Source of the DNA: Bacillus glycinifermentans
Lineage (GTDB): Bacteria; Bacillota; Bacilli; Bacillales; Bacillaceae
NCBI RefSeq assembly: GCF_001042475.2
Contig: NZ_LECW02000034.1
Span: 1 to 64,000 of the forward strand
Length of the DNA stretch: 64,000 bases
Reading direction: 5' to 3'
Part shown: positions 57,414 through 64,000 of the stretch, in pieces
Position numbering within the stretch: the first letter of the stretch is position 1
How the letters are laid out: every line of letters starts with the position of its first letter
The notes under the pieces: model-generated
Database searches by the model: none
What the model saw: only the letters and a program-made list of their open reading frames with translations
Told to the model about the DNA's origin: nothing
Translations under genes and position numbers: made by a program

Positions 57414-59228
57414 GTGCAGCATACCGATGCTTTGAAGAAGGCGAAACAAATATTTGACGTTTTGCGCATTACCGATTTTGCCGTCCATCCTGAGGAAACG
57501 CAGCTTGTCTTTGATACCAATATCAACGGAAAATCAAACCTGTGGGCGATGGATCTTCCTCATCTCTATCCTTATCAGATCACTTTTTTGAATCAGGATT
57601 CAAGCGGAATCGCCTACAGCAAAGACGGTTCAGAGCTCTTTGCCGCATTTGACAACGACGGAGATGAACAAAGCTGTTTATACCGCTTCCCATCCGAAGG
57701 CGGGGAGATGCGGCTTTTAAACGGAAATCAGCTCGACCGCCATTTTTCGCCGATCCCCGTAAAACATGCTGTTTATTATTCATCTGAAAGCGGCAACCGG
57801 ACATTTTTGAATACATACAAGTACGATTTGCAGACAGGCAAAGAACGGCTCGTCTTTGTAGGAAAAGACGGTTCATCGCAGCTGGGTGATGTAAGTCCGG
57901 GCGAGAAAGCCGTCAGCATCCATGTGTCATATGTCAACAGCCATTCCGTCTGTATGGTTCAAACCGGGGACGGACACGCGAAAGCGGTCGTTCCCGATGA
58001 AAAAAAGCCGCACATGGTGCATTCATCATATTTTCAATCAGATGACATACTATATGTGACAACGAATTACGATTCCGAGTTTTCCTATCTTGCGTCATAC
58101 ACCATTTCTACCAACACATTCACCCCGCTTCTTTCGCTCGACAAAACAGAAATCACATCGATTTATGCAGACCGTGAAGGAACAACCCTTTATGTCACCG
58201 GAAAAAAAGGCGTCCTAGATCTGCTGTATCAGTATGACACAACAACCGGAGAAAGCCGCGTCATCGATTGCCCGTGCACATCGATCACCAAAGTCGTCTG
58301 CGCCAAATCCGGATCGCTTTACGTTCTCGGGTCGACCCCGACGAAGCCGGCTAACATTTTTATGAAGGCGAAAAACGAATCCGAATGGCAGCAATTAACA
58401 AAACATCAAGTTCCCGGTTTTTCCGAAGACGAGCTCTCCTATCCGGAAATTGTCATATATCCGTCCTTTGACGGGCTGCCAATTGAGGGCTTGCTGTTTA
58501 AACCTGTTCCACAAGAGGCAAATGGCTATACCATCATTTGGCCTCACGGCGGACCGCAAGATTCAGAACGATTCAGGTTTTTCGATATCTTTCAAATTGC
58601 AGCCAAAATGGGCTACCAGGTTTTCGCGCCGAATTTCCGGGGCTCGGCGAACTACGGCCACACGTTTTATCAAATGGTGGAGCAGGATTGGGGGGAAGGG
58701 CCGCGCCTCGATATGGTGTCAGGGATCGACTGGCTGATTGATGAGAAGCTCGCAGACAGGGACAAGCTGTTTTTGATGGGCGGCAGCTACGGCGGGTATA
58801 TGGCTCTTCTTCTGCACGGGAGGCATCCCGAGTATTTCCGCGCCGTCGTCGATATTTTCGGTGTGAGCAACCTGTTTACGTTTGTCGAGTCGGTGCCTGA
58901 CTTTTGGCGTCCCCTTATGGAAAAGTGGGTCGGGCATCCGGAGCGTGATCAGGAAAAAATGGCTGCCGACTCACCGATCACCTACTTGGAGCAAATGACA
59001 AAGCCTATGCTGATCATTCAGGGAGCTAACGATCCCCGCGTCGTAAAGGAAGAATCCGATCAGATCGTAGATAAACTGAAGCGTTTGGGAAAGACGCCTG
59101 AATACATCGTCATGGAAAATGAGGGGCACGGTTTTTCCAAAAAAGAAAACAGAGTGATGGTGTTTACTGCGATTTTCAACTTTTTTGAAAAACACCGGTT
59201 ATGCGCAGCCGCCGGGACTTTAGAATAA
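57414..59228 (+). CDS. S9-family prolyl oligopeptidase-like serine peptidase
   Basis: 604 residues from a GTG at 57414, chosen because GGAGGTG lies 9 nt before it; the frame is open another 93 nt with poor sites. N-terminal beta-propeller (~20-340), then alpha/beta hydrolase (~360-600) with Ser in MGGSYGGYMAL, Asp in IIQGANDPRVVKEE and His in NEGHGFSKKEN, and the oxyanion region IIWPHGGPQDS. Members are acyl-aminoacyl or dipeptidyl peptidases acting on short peptides. No signal peptide, so cytoplasmic. No counterpart at this site in B. subtilis that I know of. Confidence 0.87.
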   Translation: MQHTDALKKAKQIFDVLRITDFAVHPEETQLVFDTNINGKSNLWAMDLPHLYPYQITFLNQDSSGIAYSKDGSELFAAFDNDGDEQSCLYRFPSEGGEMRLLNGNQLDRHFSPIPVKHAVYYSSESGNRTFLNTYKYDLQTGKERLVFVGKDGSSQLGDVSPGEKAVSIHVSYVNSHSVCMVQTGDGHAKAVVPDEKKPHMVHSSYFQSDDILYVTTNYDSEFSYLASYTISTNTFTPLLSLDKTEITSIYADREGTTLYVTGKKGVLDLLYQYDTTTGESRVIDCPCTSITKVVCAKSGSLYVLGSTPTKPANIFMKAKNESEWQQLTKHQVPGFSEDELSYPEIVIYPSFDGLPIEGLLFKPVPQEANGYTIIWPHGGPQDSERFRFFDIFQIAAKMGYQVFAPNFRGSANYGHTFYQMVEQDWGEGPRLDMVSGIDWLIDEKLADRDKLFLMGGSYGGYMALLLHGRHPEYFRAVVDIFGVSNLFTFVESVPDFWRPLMEKWVGHPERDQEKMAADSPITYLEQMTKPMLIIQGANDPRVVKEESDQIVDKLKRLGKTPEYIVMENEGHGFSKKENRVMVFTAIFNFFEKHRLCAAAGTLE

Positions 59229-59275
59229 AACAAAGACGTTAAGGGGATGGTATACATAAAAAGGAGGTAATCCCT

Positions 59276-59623
59276 TTGTTCAGAAGAAAAACAGGCATTC
59301 ACCCGGCCGTTTTAGTTCTCGGATCTGCTGCGCTCACTCTCGCCTTTTCCCCGGAGCTTCGCAAGAGAGTCACCGGCATGTTTGCAGGCCGAATGGGCGG
59401 ACAGCGTCAAAACAGCTCCGCGAAAAACATGATGATGAACCCGGCCGATTTCATTAAACAGGCATTCACTCAAGGAAACCAAATGCAAAGCAATCAGGGG
59501 AGCACCCAGAACCAGTACAGTACAGCAAGCAGCCAGGGGGCTTCCGGACAAATGGCGAACAGTCACACAAACGCCGCACATCATCACGGACAGGCGCAGA
59601 GCCATACGAACCATATGCATTAA
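59276..59623 (+). CDS. yhcM: Small protein YhcM-like, His/Gln/Asn-rich tail
   Basis: 115 residues from a TTG at 59276 with AAGGAGG 8 nt upstream. One hydrophobic N-terminal segment (AVLVLGSAALTLAFS), then a low-complexity hydrophilic region rich in Gln, Asn, Ser and His, ending HHHGQAQSHTNHMH. The His clusters could bind metal. Position and layout suggest B. subtilis YhcM (unknown function, expressed in sporulation); the name is tentative. Confidence 0.65.
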   Translation: MFRRKTGIHPAVLVLGSAALTLAFSPELRKRVTGMFAGRMGGQRQNSSAKNMMMNPADFIKQAFTQGNQMQSNQGSTQNQYSTASSQGASGQMANSHTNAAHHHGQAQSHTNHMH

Positions 59624-59663
59624 AAAAATCCGCACACGCTTAAAAAGCGGTGCGGGCTCTTTT
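59624..59663. terminator. Bidirectional terminator, yhcM/tcyP
   Basis: CCGCAC-GCTT and AGCG-GTGCGG arms with A-run and T-run flanks between convergent genes. Confidence 0.87.
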
Positions 59664-61049
59664 TTATACTTCAGCTTCGATGATGTTAGTCCGGTCTTGA
59701 TACGTGTCTGTTTCAAGCTCCTTCGTCACTTTGCTTGTGATCAGACCGGACGTCATGCTGCCGCTGACGTTGAGGGCCGTACGTCCCATATCAATGAGCG
59801 GTTCGACCGATATCAATAAGCCTGCAAGAGCAACCGGCATATTTAAAGCAGACAGCACGAGAAGCGCCGCAAACGTTGCACCGCCGCCGACACCGGCTAC
59901 GCCAAAGGAGCTGATCGCAACAACGGCAACAACGGTGACCAAAAATGACGGATCGAGCGGATTTTGTCCGATAGTCGGCGCGATCATAATCGCCAGCATT
60001 GCAGGATATATTCCCGCACAGCCGTTTTGTCCGATCGACAGCCCGAATGATCCGGCAAAGTTCGCAATTCCTTCAGGAACCCCGAGGCTTCTTTGCGTTT
60101 TAATGTTCAAAGGCAAAGCGCCTGCGCTTGATCTTGACGTAAATGCAAAGATGAGGACAGGCAATACTTTTTTCACGTAGGTCACCGGGTTCAGTCCGCT
60201 GAATGTAATCAGCAGCAAATGAATGATGAACATAACGATCAACGCCGCATAAGAAGCGATCACAAATTTACCGAGCTTGACGATGCTGTCGAGATCGCTT
60301 GTTGCGATCGTATTTGTCATAATCGCCAATACTCCGTAAGGCGTCAGCCTTAAAATCAGCGTGACGACACGCATGATGATCGCATAGACAGCATCAACCA
60401 ACTTTTTGAAGAGCTCGGCTTGTTCCGGCTGTTTTTTCTTGACGCCAAGGTATGCCATCCCGAGAATAGCGGCAAAAATAACGACTGCGATCGTTGACGT
60501 CGGTCTTGCTCCCGTAAAGTCTAAAAACGGATTGCCCGGCAGCAGCTCGACGACTTGCTGCGGAAGCGTTTTGGCTTCCATATCCTGAGATTTCTGCTCA
60601 AGCTCCGCGCCTCTTGAAGCTTCCGCGCTGCCGTGGTCCACCTGAACGGCCTGAAGATCGAAAGCGAGCGCTGATGCGATCCCCACCGCCGCAGCGACAG
60701 CGGTCGTTGCAATCAGAATCCCGATGATGAGACTGCTGATTTTTCCGATATTACTTGTCAATTTAAGCTTTGTAAATGCCCCTAAGATCGAAATGAACAC
60801 AAGCGGCATGACAACCATCTGCAAAAACTTGACATAGCCGCTGCCGGCTATATTAAACCAATCAGATGTCTGAGTGATCGTTTCTGAAGACGAACCATAT
60901 ATAAAATGCAAAGCAAACCCAAAGACGATTCCAATTCCGAGCGCAGTAAACACCCTCTTCGAAAACGAAACGTGCTTTTTTTGCATGATATAGAGGAGCG
61001 CCATCAAGCAAAGCAGGACGAAAATATTTAAAATAACCAAAAATGCCAT
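59664..61049 (-). CDS. tcyP: L-cystine symporter TcyP
   Basis: 461 residues from the ATG at 61049 (GGGGGG upstream; the earlier ATG at 61058 is too close to it). DAACS family, with glutamate-transporter-fold hairpins: FTSRSSAGALPLNI (HP1) and SFGVAGVGGGATFAALLVLS (HP2), plus SIGQNGCAGIYPAMLAIMIA. Single high-affinity cystine importer; B. subtilis yhcL. Beside a methionine importer operon, giving a sulfur-amino-acid uptake pair. Confidence 0.93.
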   Translation of the reverse strand: MAFLVILNIFVLLCLMALLYIMQKKHVSFSKRVFTALGIGIVFGFALHFIYGSSSETITQTSDWFNIAGSGYVKFLQMVVMPLVFISILGAFTKLKLTSNIGKISSLIIGILIATTAVAAAVGIASALAFDLQAVQVDHGSAEASRGAELEQKSQDMEAKTLPQQVVELLPGNPFLDFTGARPTSTIAVVIFAAILGMAYLGVKKKQPEQAELFKKLVDAVYAIIMRVVTLILRLTPYGVLAIMTNTIATSDLDSIVKLGKFVIASYAALIVMFIIHLLLITFSGLNPVTYVKKVLPVLIFAFTSRSSAGALPLNIKTQRSLGVPEGIANFAGSFGLSIGQNGCAGIYPAMLAIMIAPTIGQNPLDPSFLVTVVAVVAISSFGVAGVGGGATFAALLVLSALNMPVALAGLLISVEPLIDMGRTALNVSGSMTSGLITSKVTKELETDTYQDRTNIIEAEV

Positions 61050-61152
61050 AAAACACATGCCCCCCAGAATTTTTTAACATTATAAAACTATAGTACAATA
61101 AACCTTATTGGTCAAGTAGGAATTAACAATGTCTGCCGTCCTCTCAATAAGT

Positions 61153-61968
61153 TTATTCCCCGATTTTTTTTAACGGTACAAATGTCGGAATCTGGGCTCC
61201 GTTAAATTCTTTTTTGATGAATTCAGCCGTATCGTCAGACTGATAGAGCTTGACGATCTTTTTTAAGGCTTCGCGGTTTTTGTCTTCGGTTCTGGCCGCG
61301 ATGATATTGATGTAAGGCGTTGCCGTTTCGTCTTCAAGCTCAATCGAGTCTTTGACGGGATTCAGTCCGGCATCAACGGCGATTCCGTTGTTGATGACAG
61401 AGGCGGCGACATCCTGGAGCACCCGCGGCGTTTGTTCTGCAGCCACTGTCGTGATCTGAAGCTTCTTCGGATTTTCCTTGATCACGTCAAGCGATCCGTT
61501 CCCGTCAAAGCCGTCCTTCAGCTTAATTAACCCCGCCTGCTGCAATAGGAGAAGCGCTCTTCCCATGTTTGTCGCTTCATTCGGCACAGCAATTTTTGCG
61601 CCGTCCGGAATGTCTTTAACCGATTTGTAATGATCCGAATAAATGCCCATCGGCGCGATGATCGTCGTCCCGATCGGCGATAAATCAAGGTTGCGCTCTT
61701 TTTTAAATGAATTGAAATACGATATTGTCTGGAAGGCGTTTGCGTCGATGTCCCCGCTCGACAGGGCCATATTCGGCTGTACATAGTCCGAATATTTGAC
61801 GATTTCGATTTTTAAGCCTTCCTTTTCGGCTTTTTTCTTTACAAAATCCCACACCCTCGTATCCGTTCCGCTGACGCCGATTTTAATCGTCCCGCTTTCT
61901 GAATTGGAACAGCCTGCAAACACGCTCAAGATGAAAAGAAAAATCGTGATGAAAGCAAATTTTTTCAT
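61153..61968 (-). CDS. metQ: Methionine-binding lipoprotein MetQ
   Basis: 271 residues, NlpA/MetQ family: lipoprotein signal LSVFAGC, then IKIGVSGTDTRVWDFV... and DIDANAFQTISYFNSFKKER, NEATNMGRALLLLQQAGLI. Binds methionine (D- and L-) outside the membrane. Last gene of the operon whose order is ATPase, permease, binding protein; controlled by the upstream S-box. Confidence 0.92.
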   Translation of the reverse strand: MKKFAFITIFLFILSVFAGCSNSESGTIKIGVSGTDTRVWDFVKKKAEKEGLKIEIVKYSDYVQPNMALSSGDIDANAFQTISYFNSFKKERNLDLSPIGTTIIAPMGIYSDHYKSVKDIPDGAKIAVPNEATNMGRALLLLQQAGLIKLKDGFDGNGSLDVIKENPKKLQITTVAAEQTPRVLQDVAASVINNGIAVDAGLNPVKDSIELEDETATPYINIIAARTEDKNREALKKIVKLYQSDDTAEFIKKEFNGAQIPTFVPLKKIGE

Positions 61969-61986
61969 AGTTGGATACCTCTCTTT

Positions 61987-62637
61987 TTATCGTCTTCTTA
62001 TTTTTTTGCTCAGCACATTACCGGATGACTGCAATCCCTGGACAACGATGACCAGAATCGCAACCGTCACGATCATCGTCACAGTATCAAATCTCTGATA
62101 GCCGTATGTAATCGCCAAATCTCCCAGTCCTCCGGCGCCTATCGCACCTGCCATCGCCGAAGCGCCGACCAGGCCGACGGTCGCTACCGTAAAGCTTAGC
62201 ACTAAAGAACCGAGCGCTTCTGGAATCAAAAAGCGGAAAATGATCTGCCGCGGAGTCGCCCCCATTGCTTCAGCCGCTTCAATCACTCCCGGATCGACTT
62301 CCAAAAGCGAATTTTCAACAAGCCTTGCGATATATGGCCCTGCATAAAACGTAAGCGGAACAACCGCGGCCCATGTGCCGATCGACGTCCCCACGATAAG
62401 TCGTGTCAGCGGTATAAGGGCAACCATCAAAATGATAAACGGAACAGACCGGAAAATGTTGATGATAACATTGACAACCGTAAACAGTGCCGTATTTTCG
62501 AGAAGGTGCCCCTTTCTAGTCACCACAAGGAGAATCCCGAGCGGAACGCCGATCACGCTTGAAAACAAAAGCGAAAACAACGTCATTTGAATCGTTTCGA
62601 TCAAGGCATCAATGATTTGGTCATATGTCACAAGCAT
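61987..62637 (-). CDS. metP: Methionine ABC transporter permease MetP (MetI)
   Basis: 216 residues, five to six helices, with the permease EAA loop VIEAAEAMGATPRQIIFRFL and GAIGAGGLGDLAITYGYQRF. Starts 1 nt after the ATPase stop, indicating translational coupling. Confidence 0.92.
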   Translation of the reverse strand: MLVTYDQIIDALIETIQMTLFSLLFSSVIGVPLGILLVVTRKGHLLENTALFTVVNVIINIFRSVPFIILMVALIPLTRLIVGTSIGTWAAVVPLTFYAGPYIARLVENSLLEVDPGVIEAAEAMGATPRQIIFRFLIPEALGSLVLSFTVATVGLVGASAMAGAIGAGGLGDLAITYGYQRFDTVTMIVTVAILVIVVQGLQSSGNVLSKKIRRR

Positions 62638-62638
62638 G

Positions 62639-63643
62639 TCACTTTACCTCCTTGACTTGAATGTTTGCTTGCCTGATAAAATCGAGCGCCCTCGTAATTT
62701 CTTCGTCTTGGCCCGCGAGTTCGACCGTAATGCTTCCAAACGGAATTCCCTGCAGCTCTGTTATCGTGCCGTGAAGAATATTGACGTCCACGTCAAAGCG
62801 TTTTGATACTTGGGATAGAAACGGCCTTCCAGACGATTCTCCGACAAATTGAAATTGGTAAAGGTGCTTGATGTTTAACGTTTTGATCGATTCAGGAAGT
62901 TCGAAATCGATCTCCGAACGGATAAAGTTTTTCGCCGTTTCGGTTTTTGGAGCGGAAAAGACGTCAAACACGCTGCCCGATTCGATGATTTTCCCTTTTT
63001 CGATCACCGCGACTTTGTCGCAGATTTCCCTTGCGACATTCATTTCGTGGGTGATTAAAAGAATCGTAATATTGTATTGTTCATTGACACGCTTTAAAAG
63101 CTTGAGAATATCGCCCGTCGTCTGCGGATCAAGGGCTGATGTCGCTTCATCGCAAAGCAGAACCTCCGGGTTTGTCGCAAGCGCACGCGCTATGCCGACG
63201 CGCTGTTTTTGCCCGCCTGAAAGCTGATCCGGATAAGCGTCCGCCTTATCCTCAAGACCGACAAAGCGGAGCAGTTCCGCCACCTTTTTCTTGATTTCGG
63301 CTTTCGGCGTTTTGACGAGCGTGAGCGGGGCCGCCACATTCGCAAAAATCGTCTTCGAATTTAATAGATTAAAATGCTGAAAAACCATTCCGATTTTCCG
63401 TTTAACCGAGCGGATTTCGTTTTTTGACAAGGACGTCAAGTCCCGCCCGCCGACGAACACCTTTCCCGCCGTCGGTTTTTCAAGAAAATTGACGCAGCGG
63501 ATCAGCGTGCTTTTTCCCGCTCCGCTAAATCCGATGACCCCGTATATGTCCCCTTTTTCGACATGAAGGTCAATGCCGTTAAGCGCCCGGATTTTCTGCC
63601 CGTTTCTGTCATAGACCTTTTCCACGCCCTCGAATGTAATCAT
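62639..63643 (-). CDS. metN: Methionine ABC transporter ATPase MetN
   Basis: 334 residues. ABC domain ~1-240: Walker A GFSGAGKST, signature LSGGQKQRVGIARAL, Walker B LLCDEATSALD, switch His LITHEMNVA. C-terminal NIL (ACT-like) domain ~260-334, which in MetN binds methionine and inhibits transport. First gene behind an S-box riboswitch. Confidence 0.94.
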   Translation of the reverse strand: MITFEGVEKVYDRNGQKIRALNGIDLHVEKGDIYGVIGFSGAGKSTLIRCVNFLEKPTAGKVFVGGRDLTSLSKNEIRSVKRKIGMVFQHFNLLNSKTIFANVAAPLTLVKTPKAEIKKKVAELLRFVGLEDKADAYPDQLSGGQKQRVGIARALATNPEVLLCDEATSALDPQTTGDILKLLKRVNEQYNITILLITHEMNVAREICDKVAVIEKGKIIESGSVFDVFSAPKTETAKNFIRSEIDFELPESIKTLNIKHLYQFQFVGESSGRPFLSQVSKRFDVDVNILHGTITELQGIPFGSITVELAGQDEEITRALDFIRQANIQVKEVK

Positions 63644-63672
63644 GTTGATCCCTCCGCTGTTTTTTGGATAAC

Positions 63673-63712
63673 AAAAAAAGGCTTCCTCTTAGAAAATAAG
63701 AAGAAGCCTTTG
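63673..63712 (-). terminator. S-box expression-platform terminator
   Basis: Minus strand AAAGGCTTC (63711-63703) and GAAGCCTTT (63685-63677) with inner TTCTTA/TAAGAG pairing, followed by a T-run. Formed when SAM is bound, stopping transcription before metN. Confidence 0.9.
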
Positions 63713-63742
63713 GACTCATTAGCAATAAAGAGTGCATCCGAC

Positions 63743-63860
63743 CTTCTTATCTTCCAAGCCTTTTTCAGCTTGTTGGAGTTGGCACAGTATTCTGCATCAT
63801 GCAGAACCCGCTGCCGAGGCTTCATAGGGCCAATTCCCTCCGCCTCTCTTAATAAGAAGT
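63743..63860 (-). ncRNA. S-box (SAM-I) riboswitch of the metNPQ operon
   Basis: Minus strand: P1 arms CTTCTTAT (63860-63853) and ATAAGAAG (63750-63743), the conserved AAGAGAGGCGGAGGGAAT and TGGCCCTATGAAGCC blocks, CGGCAGC, TGCCAACTCC and the GGAAGATAAGAAGG 3' segment. It matches the SAM-I aptamer core. High SAM favours the downstream terminator, so methionine uptake is induced when SAM is low. Confidence 0.93.
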
Positions 63861-63884
63861 AATGAAAGTGTGAAGTTTTACCTA

Positions 63885-63913
63885 ACTTTACAGCTTCTTT
63901 GCAATGTTGTCAA
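63885..63913 (-). promoter_or_regulatory. Sigma-A promoter of the metNPQ operon
   Basis: Minus strand TTGACA (63913-63908), 17-nt spacer, TAAAGT (63890-63885), placing the transcription start about 20 nt before the S-box P1 stem. Confidence 0.88.
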
Positions 63914-64000
63914 TCGGAATTTTTAATATTTTCAGGCTCATATGCGCTTCAAAAAACGCACAATTTCAGGCGCGGAGAACGGCTTTTCACTTTTTTAAAA

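Noticed and set aside
63640..63825. A 61-codon frame before metN
   Set aside because: It lies within the S-box aptamer and its terminator; the conservation there is explained by RNA structure.

Overview
The window is chromosomal DNA of a Bacillus of the B. subtilis group. Gene content, order and several sequence details (hmp directly beside nsrR, GC-rich third positions, a TetR/thioesterase fusion) fit the B. licheniformis/B. paralicheniformis branch best. Most of it follows the B. subtilis yhc-glp-yhd region in reverse order, from plsC (yhdO) and sigM on the left to tcyP (yhcL) on the right. I see no rRNA, tRNA, CRISPR array, prophage or insertion sequence.

Left third (1-23.4 kb): a TetR-acyl-CoA thioesterase fusion; plsC with a FapR-type operator; the sigM-yhdL-yhdK cell-envelope stress operon; yhdJ/yhdI; an AraC-type regulator; a PLP decarboxylase in an apparent operon with an NSS-family transporter (yhdH position); bcaP; a MarR regulator; the divergent citA/citR pair; lytE; a nonsense-mutated serine acetyltransferase; phoA behind a four-repeat Pho box; spoVR; hmp and nsrR facing each other across two NsrR-type palindromes; yhdC and yhdB.

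Middle (23.4-44.5 kb): azr, then yhcZ and the sensor kinase gene yhcY, which is frameshifted. Next come a small regulator/membrane-protein module, pgcA, and the glycerol regulon glpP-glpF-glpK-glpD with two leader terminators of the GlpP antitermination type and a cre site over the glpF -35. After these are a quinone-oxidoreductase-like gene, yhxA, an AEC transporter, a frameshifted GNAT gene, an ABC-F ATPase with an elaborate attenuator, a doubly frameshifted yhcX, yhcW, yhcV, yhcU and yhcT.

Right (44.5-64 kb): an opuB-type choline ABC transporter operon, sortase yhcS with its substrate yhcR, an orphan PAS histidine kinase, the coat gene yhcQ, a metallopeptidase-like gene, yhcN, an S9 peptidase, yhcM, the cystine transporter tcyP, and a methionine ABC transporter operon (metN-P-Q order) under an S-box riboswitch.

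The most interesting element is the ABC-F leader. It has a sigma-A promoter, a 44-codon upstream ORF with a strong RBS, and mutually exclusive antiterminator and terminator hairpins placed exactly at the end of that ORF. This is the layout expected for ribosome-sensed, antibiotic-inducible attenuation. A second theme is the number of single-base lesions in otherwise intact genes (at least seven in about 40 kb): either real decay or mutagenesis of the strain, or sequencing error.
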